Source: Streptomyces triculaminicus (GTDB lineage: Bacteria > Actinomycetota > Actinomycetes > Streptomycetales > Streptomycetaceae). From it: a DNA stretch of 64,000 bases. The stretch is from assembly GCF_017349075.1 (NCBI RefSeq), contig NZ_JAFMOF010000004.1, forward strand, positions 992,001 through 1,056,000. The letters run 5' to 3'. This document shows, one piece after another, positions 24,388 to 32,095 of the stretch. The translations under genes were made by a program, and so were the position numbers. The notes beneath the pieces were generated by a model that was not told the DNA's origin, ran no database searches, and was given only the letters and a program-made list of their open reading frames with translations. Position 1 is the stretch's first letter; every line of letters begins with the position of its first letter.

Positions 24388-25269
24388 CTACTCGTTGATC
24401 TGGTAGGAGTCGCCGTAGACCTTCCACTTCAGCGGCGGCACGAGGTCGAGGTTGCCGCTCTCGAGGAAGACGCGCTGCGCGGTGTCGACGCGGCTGGTGT
24501 CGTTGTGCGCCTCTTCGCCCCGCATGGCCTTCTTGCGGGCGTCGAGGAAGGCGTTCAGGTAGGTCTTCTCGTCGCCGCCCTGGGCCGGGGGCTTGGCCTT
24601 GGCCAGGGCGGCCTTGCGGATGCCGCCGAAGCTGTTCTTGCCGCTGCCGGGGCCGTGCATGACGCTCGCGTCGTAGTAGGCGAACTGGCCGAGCGCGCGC
24701 AGCCCGTCGTCCTTCGCCTGCTTGACGGCCGGGTCGAAGTAGACCCGGTCGCGCTCGGACTCCTGGGCGTCCTGGAAGGCCTTGTCCTGGGCGGCCTTGT
24801 GCCAGGCGTCCTCGAAGGGCTTGCCGAGGCCGGCGTGCGAGGCGGTGCCGTCGACCTTGCGCAGGGCGGGCAGGAAGGGCGCCAGCGGGTTGCCGGGCTT
24901 GCGCTGGGTGTAGTGCTCGACGAGCTCGAGCATGTCGCCGGTGCCCGAGCAGAAGCCGATGATGCCGGCGGTGTAGCCGCGGCCGTCCTTGATGTCCTCG
25001 ATATAGGTGAACTGGGCCCGCCAGTCGAGCGAGGAGTTCTCCGCGCTCGACACCAGCCGCATGGCGATGTCCTTCTTGTGCGGCTCGTCCAGGCCCGGCG
25101 CCGCCGCGTCCGCGTGCCGTATCGCCACGGTCGGCGCCGGCGCGGACGCCGACGCGGAGGGTGCGGGTGTCGCCTGGCCGGTCCCCGCCAGGGCGAGGGA
25201 GGCGGGGAGGGCTACGGCCAGGCCCAGGAGGGCGGCGCGCACCGGCTTCTTCGAGGGGCGTGCGGACAT
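24388..25269 (-). CDS. csnA: Secreted chitosanase, glycoside hydrolase family 46
   Basis: 293 residues. A cleavable signal peptide (MSARPSKKPVRAALLGLAVA..., Ala-rich to about residue 34) is followed by a low-complexity Pro/Ser/Ala linker. The GH46 signature is clear: the catalytic Glu in VSSAENSSLDWRAQFTYIED and the catalytic Asp in DIKDGRGYTAGIIGFCSGTG, followed by LVEHYTQRKPGNPLAPFLPAL. It hydrolyses chitosan outside the cell by inversion, yielding glucosamine oligomers. ATG start with GGAG seven bases upstream. Its promoter contains the 19-base palindrome typical of Streptomyces chitosanase genes, so repression by a ROK-family CsnR-type protein is expected. Confidence 0.97.
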   Translation of the reverse strand: MSARPSKKPVRAALLGLAVALPASLALAGTGQATPAPSASASAPAPTVAIRHADAAAPGLDEPHKKDIAMRLVSSAENSSLDWRAQFTYIEDIKDGRGYTAGIIGFCSGTGDMLELVEHYTQRKPGNPLAPFLPALRKVDGTASHAGLGKPFEDAWHKAAQDKAFQDAQESERDRVYFDPAVKQAKDDGLRALGQFAYYDASVMHGPGSGKNSFGGIRKAALAKAKPPAQGGDEKTYLNAFLDARKKAMRGEEAHNDTSRVDTAQRVFLESGNLDLVPPLKWKVYGDSYQINE

Positions 25270-25321
25270 GCGAGGCTCCGTTCGTTCCCGATGGTCGGCC
25301 GACCCGATGGGTCGGCTGAAT

Positions 25322-25340
25322 GTTAGGAAACTTTCCTAAC
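25322..25340. promoter_or_regulatory. Chitosanase operator palindrome (CsnR-type)
   Basis: GTTAGGAAA-C-TTTCCTAAC, perfect nine-base arms around one central base, 52 bases upstream of the chitosanase start. A palindrome of this form upstream of Streptomyces csn genes is the binding site of the ROK repressor CsnR; its presence here indicates chitosan-oligomer-inducible control. Confidence 0.85.
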
Positions 25341-25433
25341 CGACCTCGGCATTGAAGCGACACGTCCGCTTACCTGACAAGGGGTCATCCCACCCCCTGG
25401 GTAAACGCGCCAACGCCGCGCGGGACGACCGCG

Positions 25434-26606
25434 CTACGCCTGGAGGAGCACCTCGGCCGTCTCCGGCTCCTCGGCCGGACGCTCGCCGTCGCCCGTCGTC
25501 GGCGCCGCGACCGCCCGCCACCACGGCTCCAGCGGCAGCCCCACGGCCGGCTCGAACGGCTGGCCGGGCCGGGGGGCGACGACCCGGGCGCCCGCGCGGC
25601 GGCCGGCGGCGAGCGTTCCCTCGGCCGGCTCCTCCCAGGGGTGCGGGGCGAGGTTGAAGGTGCCCCAGTGGATCGGCAGCATGACGCCCAGCGCGGCGTC
25701 GCCGCCCTGCAGGTCGGTGTGCGCCCGCATGCCCTCCTCGGGGGTCATGTGGATATCCGGCCAGAATTCGCTGTAGGCGCCGATCTGCACCATCGTGGCG
25801 TCGAACGGCCCGTACTGCGCGCCGATGCCGGCGAACCCGGGGAAGTAGCCGGTGTCACCGCTGTGGAAGACGCGGTGCTCGGGGCCGGCGACCACCCAGG
25901 AGGCCCACAGGGTGTGCTGGGTGTTGCGCAGCGCCCGGCCGCAGAAGTGCCGGGCGGGGGTGGCGGTGAGGGTGAGGCCGGCCACCTCGGTCGACTCGTG
26001 CCAGTCGAGCTCGGTGACACGGTCCGCGGGGACGCCCCAGTGCTCGAGGTGGGCGCCGACGCCCAGCGGGACGACGAACGCCGTGCCGGTCCGGGCCAGC
26101 GCCCGGACGGTCGGCATGTCGAGGTGGTCATAGTGGTCGTGGGAGATGACCACGGCGTCCAGCGGGCCGGTCTCGGCCAGTGGTACGGGCACCGGGTGCA
26201 GCCGCCGGGGGCCCAGGTGGGCGAACGGCGAGCAGCGCTCGGACCACACGGGGTCGAAGAGCACCCGCGCGCCGTCGATCTCGGCCAGCACGCTGGAGTG
26301 GCCCATCCAGGTCAGGCGCAGCCCGGAGGCCGCGGGCACGGCCAGGTCGGCGACGGTGGTGGGGTGGACGGGCACGGCGTGGGCCGGGGCCCTGCGCAGG
26401 CGCTCCTCCTTGCGGAAGTACGTGGGCAGGAACTTCAGCATGGAGCCGGACGGGGTCCGCCGGGCGCCCTCCGGGTTGACGAACACGCCGCCCTCGAAGT
26501 TCGGCGACCGCCTGATGCGCGCCATCCGCTCCCCTGCCGGGTCCGCGCCGAAGGCGTCCGGCCGCAGCGAGTCGAGTGGTGAGCGGGTCGGACGGGAGCC
26601 GGTCAC
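25434..26606 (-). CDS. MBL-fold metallo-hydrolase, UlaG/NAPE-PLD-like
   Basis: 390-residue metallo-beta-lactamase-fold hydrolase of the Lactamase_B_2 group. Metal-binding motif SHDHYDHLD near residue 165; further ligands in FHSGDTGY and LPIHWGTFNLAPHPWEEP. WMGHSSVLAEIDG precedes the core, as in NAPE-PLD/UlaG-type phosphodiesterases and lactonases. No signal peptide, so cytoplasmic. Substrate unknown. GTG start at 26606 with GGAGG four bases upstream; the longer frame lacks this. Unlinked to its neighbours by spacing (gap of 164 bases to chitosanase, 261 to the AlkB-like gene). Confidence 0.9.
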   Translation of the reverse strand: MTGSRPTRSPLDSLRPDAFGADPAGERMARIRRSPNFEGGVFVNPEGARRTPSGSMLKFLPTYFRKEERLRRAPAHAVPVHPTTVADLAVPAASGLRLTWMGHSSVLAEIDGARVLFDPVWSERCSPFAHLGPRRLHPVPVPLAETGPLDAVVISHDHYDHLDMPTVRALARTGTAFVVPLGVGAHLEHWGVPADRVTELDWHESTEVAGLTLTATPARHFCGRALRNTQHTLWASWVVAGPEHRVFHSGDTGYFPGFAGIGAQYGPFDATMVQIGAYSEFWPDIHMTPEEGMRAHTDLQGGDAALGVMLPIHWGTFNLAPHPWEEPAEGTLAAGRRAGARVVAPRPGQPFEPAVGLPLEPWWRAVAAPTTGDGERPAEEPETAEVLLQA

Positions 26607-26867
26607 GGCGCCTCCAGGGTGAAGTCGGCAGGTCACCCCATTATCCGTCCGGGAAGGATCACCGCGGCGCGGGCCCTGCGCCAGGCGGCCCGCGACGCGT
26701 CACCCGTGGGCGCGACGCGTACGGCCGGCCGGGCCCACCCCCGTCGACCGGGGCCCGGACGGCGTCGTACGCACGGCCGGGGGCCAACTCTGCACGCTTC
26801 CTCGCACGGTCGCATCCGAATTTCCCGGCGGCCGTCGTTTCCCGGCGGCGCCCCGGCGCGGCCGGCG

Positions 26868-27518
26868 TCACAGCCCGCTCACCCGCAGCGTGATGTTCAG
26901 CCGCCCCGTCAGCCCCAGGGCGGGGGGCGCGGTCCCGGGCAGGACGCGCGGCACGCCGTGATAGGCGCGGCGCGCCGGGCCGCCGAAGACGAGGAGGTCT
27001 CCGCTGCGCAGCTCGACGTCCGTCCAGGGGCGGGTGCGGCCGTCGGTGTTGCCCAGGCGGAAGACGCAGGCGTCGCCGAGGCTGAGCGAGACGACGGGGG
27101 CGTCGGACCTCTCGTCGCCGTCGCGGTGCATGCCCATCTTCGCGGCGTGGTCGTAGAAGTTGACGAGCGCGATGTCGTACGCCTCCGGGCCGGCCGGCCG
27201 CCCGTACGCCCGGGTCACCGCGTCCCGGGCGAGAGCGTCCAGCCAGGGCGGGAAGGGTTTGACGGGCGCGCCGTCGCCGTCGACGACGGTGCGGGCGTAG
27301 CCGTAGGGGAACCAGTGCCAGCCCAGGCAGACCGTGCGCACCGACATCAGGCCACCGCTCGGCATGCGCACGGTGCGCAGGCCGGCGGGCGGCCTGGCCC
27401 ACTCGCGGCAGGCGGCGAGGAGGCGGAGCTGGGCGTCCTGGTCCAGCCATCCGGGGAGGTGCACCGCGCCGGGCGCGATCTCCGCCGGGGGCCGGGGGAA
27501 GAGCTCACCGTCGTCCAT
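26868..27518 (-). CDS. AlkB-like 2-oxoglutarate/Fe(II) dioxygenase
   Basis: 216 residues, typical AlkB size. Iron triad: HRD in MGMHRDGDE (near 132) and the distal His in RRAYHGVPRV (near 187). The 2-oxoglutarate Arg lies in GRLNITLRVSGL at the C-terminus. NFYDHAAKMGMH and RSGDLLVFGGPAR are strongly AlkB-like. Expected to remove alkyl lesions (1-methyladenine, 3-methylcytosine) from DNA or RNA by oxidative dealkylation; the LFPRPPAEIAPGAVHLPGWL start is like bacterial ALKBH2-type homologues. Single gene, no adaptive-response ada gene beside it. Confidence 0.92.
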   Translation of the reverse strand: MDDGELFPRPPAEIAPGAVHLPGWLDQDAQLRLLAACREWARPPAGLRTVRMPSGGLMSVRTVCLGWHWFPYGYARTVVDGDGAPVKPFPPWLDALARDAVTRAYGRPAGPEAYDIALVNFYDHAAKMGMHRDGDERSDAPVVSLSLGDACVFRLGNTDGRTRPWTDVELRSGDLLVFGGPARRAYHGVPRVLPGTAPPALGLTGRLNITLRVSGL

Positions 27519-27583
27519 GCGACCACCCTAGGACGGGCCGCTGACACCGGCCCTGACCTGGGAGTTTCCTGAGGGGGCGGCGG

Positions 27584-28447
27584 TCAGCCCTTGCGGCCCA
27601 CGCCTCCGTAGAAGATGGTGTTGCTGAGCTCCTCGGGGCCGGGCACCGGTCCGTCCGGCCGCCACAACGGCACCCGGACCAGGCCGGGCTCGAGGAGCCG
27701 GAAGTCGCCGAAGAGCGGCTCGATGGCGGCCCGGCCGCGCAGGTTGAGGGCGGCGGTGGCGTTCTTGTAGACGTCCAGGACGCCGTCCCGGGCGACGGTG
27801 TCCGTACGGCCGGCCGCGTATCCCTCGTACGGCTCCCCGGTGGCGTGGGAGAGGACGAGCATGCTGCCGGAGGGGAGGGCGTCGCCCAGGGTGGCGACGA
27901 TGCCGGCCGGGTCCTCCTCGTCCTTGACGAAGTGCAGGACGGCGACGAGCAGCAGGGCCACGGGCTCGTCGAAGTCGATGAGCCCGCGGACGACCGGGTC
28001 GTTCAGGATCGTCTCGGGCCGCCGTACGTCCGCGAGCGCGAACCCCGCGCCGCCGGCGTCGGTCAGCTTCGCCCCGGCGTGGGTGGCGACGATGGGGTCG
28101 TTGTCGATGTAGGCGACGCGCACCCCGGGGTCGGTCTCCCGGGCCACCTCGTGGGTGTTGGGTGAGGTGGGGATGCCGGTGCCGATGTCGATGATCTGGC
28201 GGATGCCGCCGCGTACCGCCTCGTGCACGGCCCGGCGCATGAAGGCCCGGTTGGCGCGGGCGGACAGCCGCACCTGCGGGTGGGCCGCGATGACGCGCTC
28301 GGCGGCCACCCGGTCGACCTCGTAGTTGTCCCAGCCGTCGAGGTAGTAGTCGTACATACGGGCCGGGTGCGGCCTGCTGGTGTCGATCTCCTCGGCCGGG
28401 AAGCCCTGCTCGCCCGCGCCTATGCCGGGCATGCTCTGCTCGATCAC
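27584..28447 (-). CDS. SAM-dependent methyltransferase, DUF574/PF04672 family
   Basis: 287 residues. It contains the family's opening (EEIDTSRPHPARMYDYYLDG), the SAM-binding motif QIIDIGTGIPTSPNTHEVAR and YIDNDPIVATHAGA, plus LLVAVLHFVKDEEDP and LSHATGEPYEGYA. This family is greatly expanded in Streptomyces and no substrate is established. GTG start at 28447 with GAAGGGA seven bases upstream; an internal ATG at 28432 is the alternative. Family members are often encoded next to DUF397/XRE pairs, as here, but lie outside that transcript by about 100 bases. Confidence 0.92.
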   Translation of the reverse strand: MIEQSMPGIGAGEQGFPAEEIDTSRPHPARMYDYYLDGWDNYEVDRVAAERVIAAHPQVRLSARANRAFMRRAVHEAVRGGIRQIIDIGTGIPTSPNTHEVARETDPGVRVAYIDNDPIVATHAGAKLTDAGGAGFALADVRRPETILNDPVVRGLIDFDEPVALLLVAVLHFVKDEEDPAGIVATLGDALPSGSMLVLSHATGEPYEGYAAGRTDTVARDGVLDVYKNATAALNLRGRAAIEPLFGDFRLLEPGLVRVPLWRPDGPVPGPEELSNTIFYGGVGRKG

Positions 28448-28545
28448 GCCGTGTTCCCTTCGGTGCGCATGCAGATGTCGACGCATGCGGAGGTCCACGC
28501 ATGCGGAGGTCGCCGGGCCGCCTCGTCCCGCGGCCGGGCGGGGCG

Positions 28546-28809
28546 CTAGTCCGCGCTCGCGCGCGGGCCCGCCAGCAGGAAGTCCGCCTCGCCGGCCTTC
28601 GCGCCCCGGATGAAGGTCTCCATCTCGTGACGCGTGTAGATCAACGCGGGGCCCCCGGGGTCGGTGGACTGTCTCAGGGCCACCCGGCCGTCGCACAGCC
28701 GCATGACCTCGACGCAGCTGCCGCCGTTGCCGCCGCTCCACGGCTTGCTCCAGCCCTCGGTGCCGAGGTCGGTCGCGGGCATGCCGTTGTAGACGCTGTC
28801 CAGATCCAT
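28546..28809 (-). CDS. DUF397 small protein
   Basis: 87 residues. The DUF397 core is visible as WSKPWSGGNGGSCVEV, VALRQSTDPGGPALIYTRHE and METFIRG. DUF397 proteins are small acidic partners encoded next to WhiJ-type XRE regulators in Streptomyces and modulate them, possibly as antitoxin-like or antagonist proteins; mechanism unsettled. ATG with AGGAG nine bases upstream, only three bases after the stop of the XRE gene, so co-transcribed with it. Confidence 0.93.
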   Translation of the reverse strand: MDLDSVYNGMPATDLGTEGWSKPWSGGNGGSCVEVMRLCDGRVALRQSTDPGGPALIYTRHEMETFIRGAKAGEADFLLAGPRASAD

Positions 28810-28812
28810 GGT

Positions 28813-29679
28813 TCAGATCTCCTTACGAAGGCCACCCAGGATTGCCTTGGTGGTGTGTGCCGGCGCGGCCTGCGCGCACATCCGGTCCAGCGCTTCCAGG
28901 AAGGACGAGACGTCGTCGCGCTGGTCGAAGTACGAGGCTCCGACGAGGTTCTCCGCGTAGGCGATGTCCGGCAGTTCCTGGATGGGGAACCGGAAGATAT
29001 GGAAGGGGCCGTACATCGCCGGGTGCGGCCCGGCGGCGAACGGCATGAACTGCAGCCGTACGTTCGGCATGTCGGTGGCCTCGACGAGCCGGTCGAGCTG
29101 GGCGCGCATGACGTCCGGCCCGCCGATGGGCCGGCGCAGCACGGTCTCGTCCATCACCACCCACAGCAGGGGCGCCTTCTCCCGCGTGAGCAGGCCCTGG
29201 CGTTCCCGGCGGACGGTGACGGCGCGCTCGACGTCGGCCTCGCGGGCGTGCGGCATCCCGGCGCGGAGGACCGCGCGGGCGTAGTCCTCGGTCTGCAGCA
29301 GTCCGGGGATGTAGTGGGGTTCGTAGGCGCGGATGAGATTGGCCTCACCCTCCAGGCTGACGAACGCGCTGAACCACTCGGGCAGGACGTCGCGGAAGCG
29401 GTGCCACCAGCCGGGGCGGTTGGCCTCCCGGGTGAGGGCGAGGAAGCCCTCCACCTCCTCCGCGTCGAGGACCCCGTAGACGCGGAGGAGCTTCTCCACG
29501 TAGGGGATCTTCAGCCCGACCTCGGCCTTCTCCATCCTGCGGACGGTGGCGTGGGTGACGTCGAGGGCACGGCCCGCCTCCTCGTAGGAGAGCCCGGCCT
29601 TCTCCCTCAGGTCGTGCAGGCGCTTGCCGAGCACGACCCTCAGGACGGTCGGAGCACCCGTCGGCCGCGAGTCCGCCAC
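28813..29679 (-). CDS. WhiJ-like XRE regulator (HTH + DUF5753)
   Basis: 288 residues. An N-terminal XRE helix-turn-helix (about 15-70: LGKRLHDLREKAGLSYEEAG, then THATVRRMEKAEVGLKIPYV) is followed by the DUF5753 C-terminal domain (SLEGEANLIRAYEPHYIPGL, LQTEDYARAVL, VMDETVLRRPIGGPDVMRAQ). This is the architecture of WhiJ and its many Streptomyces paralogues. GTG start at 29679 with GGAGGGGG upstream. With DUF397 downstream and an ATPase divergent, it forms a whiJ/abaA-like locus, a class linked to control of sporulation and antibiotic production. Confidence 0.93.
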   Translation of the reverse strand: MADSRPTGAPTVLRVVLGKRLHDLREKAGLSYEEAGRALDVTHATVRRMEKAEVGLKIPYVEKLLRVYGVLDAEEVEGFLALTREANRPGWWHRFRDVLPEWFSAFVSLEGEANLIRAYEPHYIPGLLQTEDYARAVLRAGMPHAREADVERAVTVRRERQGLLTREKAPLLWVVMDETVLRRPIGGPDVMRAQLDRLVEATDMPNVRLQFMPFAAGPHPAMYGPFHIFRFPIQELPDIAYAENLVGASYFDQRDDVSSFLEALDRMCAQAAPAHTTKAILGGLRKEI

Positions 29680-29727
29680 TGTCCACCCCCTCCAACTGCC
29701 GTCATATGCCTGCAGTGTGCCACGCGG

Positions 29728-29772
29728 TCTGTCGACCCGACAGACTGTCCTTACGATTCTGCAATTTGCAGA
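29728..29772. promoter_or_regulatory. Two palindromes between divergent XRE and ATPase genes
   Basis: TCTGTCG-ACC-CGACAGA at 29728-29744 and TCTGCAA-T-TTGCAGA at 29758-29772, both with perfect seven-base arms and both starting TCTG. They lie in the 100-base divergent promoter, a natural place for the adjacent XRE protein to bind and control itself and the ATPase gene. Confidence 0.55.
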
Positions 29773-29779
29773 TTGAACC

Positions 29780-30274
29780 TTGCCACAGACGATCGACATC
29801 GCACATAGTTGCGGAGTGCTCCCCTCCCACGACGCACCCTCGCTCGCGTTCCGCGGCGGCTCTTTCGCGGCCCGGCTGCAGGACGCTTTTCACTTCCCGG
29901 CCCTCAACACCTCGGTGGCGGAGGCGCGACAACGAGTGCTCGCGCGGCTGCGGGAATGGGGAATCGACGAAGTCGCCTGCGACGACGCCCAGTTGGTGGT
30001 GTCCGAACTGGTCACCAACGCGGTGCGGCACACCGACAGCGACAAGGTCAGCTGTCAGCTGCGGGTCGGCGGAGCGGCGCTGCGCATAGAGGTCGCCGAC
30101 CGGGGGCACGCCCCGACCCAGCCCGTCGCCCGGTGCAGCGGGACGGACGAGGAGAGCGGACGGGGCCTGCTGCTGGTCGGGGCGCTGTCCCAGGCGTGGG
30201 GCGTACGGCCCGACGACGACGGCAGAGGCCGCGTCGTCTGGGCCGACGTGCCGCACCGGCGGCTCGCCCGCTGA
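29780..30274 (+). CDS. Anti-sigma-factor-type ATP-binding protein (HATPase_c_2)
   Basis: About 165 residues. GHKL ATPase fold of the RsbW/SpoIIAB kind: N-box SELVTNAVRH, G1 box RIEVADRG and G2 box GRGLLLVGALSQAWG. Such proteins in Streptomyces can bind or phosphorylate anti-anti-sigma factors, or act as small regulators in whiJ/abaA-like loci. The start is uncertain: a TTG at 29780 is the furthest sensible one, and a GTG at 29816 is possible; neither has a strong ribosome site, so a leaderless transcript from the divergent promoter is possible. Confidence 0.88.
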   Translation: MPQTIDIAHSCGVLPSHDAPSLAFRGGSFAARLQDAFHFPALNTSVAEARQRVLARLREWGIDEVACDDAQLVVSELVTNAVRHTDSDKVSCQLRVGGAALRIEVADRGHAPTQPVARCSGTDEESGRGLLLVGALSQAWGVRPDDDGRGRVVWADVPHRRLAR

Positions 30275-30282
30275 AAAGCCTT

Positions 30283-30304
30283 CCGGGGCCCTCGCGGGCC
30301 CCGG
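30283..30304. terminator. Hairpin between ATPase and SGNH hydrolase genes
   Basis: Perfect nine-base arms CCGGGGCCC / GGGCCCCGG with loop TCGC, nine bases after the ATPase stop and four before the convergent SGNH stop. Confidence 0.8.
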
Positions 30305-30307
30305 GCG

Positions 30308-31108
30308 TCACAGCGGCAGCAGGTCCGGGCGCTTGGGCTCGACGTTGTCGCCCGAGGACTCGCCGCGCAGCCGGCGGCCGATCCACGGCACAAGGTACTC
30401 GCGGGCCCAGTGGACGTTGTCCCGGCGCACCTCGGCGGCCGAGCGCTGCTCCTCGGTCGGCCACTCCTGGTCGGGGTCGGCCGGCACCTCCAGACCGAGG
30501 ACCTGGGCGGCGCGCAGGGCGACGCGGGTGTGCCCATCCGCCGACAGGTGCAGGCGGTCGTCGCTCCAGGCCCGCCGGTCCTGCACCGAGCGCAGCGACC
30601 ACAGGTCGAGGACCGGGCAGTCGTGGCGGTCGGCGATGGCCCGCACATGGGCGGTGTACGTCGCGATCTTGCCCCGCAGGTGGCGCAGGACCGGAACGCC
30701 CCGGGTGTCGAAGCCGGTGCACAGCAGGACCGTTCCGACCGAGCCGGTGAGCCGGACGACGGCGGCCTCGTAACGCTCGGCCACGTCGTCGGGGTCGCTG
30801 CCCGGCCGCAGGATGTCGTTGCCGCCGGCGCAGAAGGTGACGAGGTCCGGCCCGAGCTCCTGGGCCCTGGGGACCTGCTCCTCGACGATCTGGTCCAGGA
30901 GCCGGCCGCGGACGGCGAGGTTGGCGTACGTGAACGAGTGCTCGGGCTGCTGATCGGAGAGGAGTACGGCCAGTCGGTCGGCCCAGCCGACGAAGGCGCC
31001 GTCGGGTCCTGGATCCCCGACGCCCTCGGTGAAGCTGTCCCCGACGGCTGCGTACGACCCGATCGCGCCGATGGCGCGCTTGCTGAAGGAATTCGAATCG
31101 TCTGCCAC
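30308..31108 (-). CDS. SGNH/GDSL-family hydrolase
   Basis: 266 residues. Block I with the nucleophile Ser: YAAVGDSFTEGVGD near 20-30; block III GGNDIL near 95; block V with the catalytic Asp/His: DDRLHLSADGH near 180. This is the complete SGNH esterase/lipase set. No signal peptide (starts MADDSNSFSKRAIGAIGSYA), so probably a cytoplasmic esterase or acyl-hydrolase; substrate unknown. Single gene facing the ATPase gene across a terminator. Confidence 0.92.
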   Translation of the reverse strand: MADDSNSFSKRAIGAIGSYAAVGDSFTEGVGDPGPDGAFVGWADRLAVLLSDQQPEHSFTYANLAVRGRLLDQIVEEQVPRAQELGPDLVTFCAGGNDILRPGSDPDDVAERYEAAVVRLTGSVGTVLLCTGFDTRGVPVLRHLRGKIATYTAHVRAIADRHDCPVLDLWSLRSVQDRRAWSDDRLHLSADGHTRVALRAAQVLGLEVPADPDQEWPTEEQRSAAEVRRDNVHWAREYLVPWIGRRLRGESSGDNVEPKRPDLLPL

Positions 31109-31264
31109 GTCAGTGCATCTTTCACCTTCAGGAGTGACCTACGCCACCGTAACCAGGGGTTGACGTGCCGTGATGTATCCCACCCCGGCAAAATCGCCGC
31201 TCCCGGAATACGATTTGGCGTCACCCCCGACGGCCCGTCGCCGCCATGATTCCGAGGAGCGCCC

Positions 31265-32071
31265 GTGACGCAGACGCCACACGTCCCGTCCACCGAGCCC
31301 GAGCTGGCGGGAGTGCGCAACTTCCGTGACCTGGGCGGCCTGCCGGCCGCCGGCGGGCGGAGTGTACGGCCCGGCGTCCTCTTCCGCAGCGGCCACCTGG
31401 CCCACGCCACCGAGGCCGACACCGCCTTCCTCGCCTCGCTGGGCCTGCACACCGTCTTCGACTTCCGCAACGCCGCGGACATCGCGCTCGAGGGCCCGGA
31501 CGTGACGCTCCCCGGCGTGCGCAACCTCAACATCCCGCTGTCCGACCCGGCGGACGGCAGCGAGTTCTGGCGGATGGTCCGCGACGGCGACCTGGACATA
31601 CTGCGGTCCGTGCTGGGCGAGGGCCGTGCGGCGGGCCGGATGGCCGCGTCGTACCGCACGATGATCACCACCCGCACCGCCGAGCACAGCCGGGTCCTGC
31701 ACACCCTGGCCGACGAGTCCGTCCCCGCCCTGATGCACTGCGCCGCCGGCAAGGACCGCGCGGGGCTGTCGATCGCGGTGACGCTGCTGGCCCTCGGGGT
31801 CGAGCGCGAGGCCGTCGAGGCGGACTACCTGGAGTCGAACGCGCCGCACCGGCGGTACCGGGTGCGGCGCGGCGACGGCACGGACGGTTCGGCGTCCCCG
31901 GAGGTGCTGGAGCTGCTGTCGCCGCTGTTCGAGGCGCGGAGCATGTACCTGGCCGCGGCGTTCGCGGCGATCGACGAGCGGTGGGGAGGCACCGAGCGGT
32001 ACCTCTCCGAGGGGCTCGGGCTGGCCCACCACACTCGCGACCGGCTGCGGGAGCGGCTGCTCGGCGACTGA
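31265..32071 (+). CDS. Tyrosine-protein phosphatase, PtpB-like
   Basis: 268 residues. Catalytic P-loop HCAAGKDRAG (C-x5-R, Cys near 160) with the extra Lys/Asp typical of the MptpB/lipid-phosphatase-like Y_phosphatase3 family. The N-terminus GVRNFRDLGGLP...VRPGVLFRSGHL is the family hallmark. Likely dephosphorylates phosphotyrosine and possibly phosphoinositides. GTG start with GAGGAG upstream. Ends 24 bases before the convergent end of the hopanoid operon; the GC-rich spacer can fold but shows no clean terminator. Confidence 0.93.
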   Translation: MTQTPHVPSTEPELAGVRNFRDLGGLPAAGGRSVRPGVLFRSGHLAHATEADTAFLASLGLHTVFDFRNAADIALEGPDVTLPGVRNLNIPLSDPADGSEFWRMVRDGDLDILRSVLGEGRAAGRMAASYRTMITTRTAEHSRVLHTLADESVPALMHCAAGKDRAGLSIAVTLLALGVEREAVEADYLESNAPHRRYRVRRGDGTDGSASPEVLELLSPLFEARSMYLAAAFAAIDERWGGTERYLSEGLGLAHHTRDRLRERLLGD

Positions 32072-32095
32072 GGCCGGGGGTGAGGGCCGGCCGGC

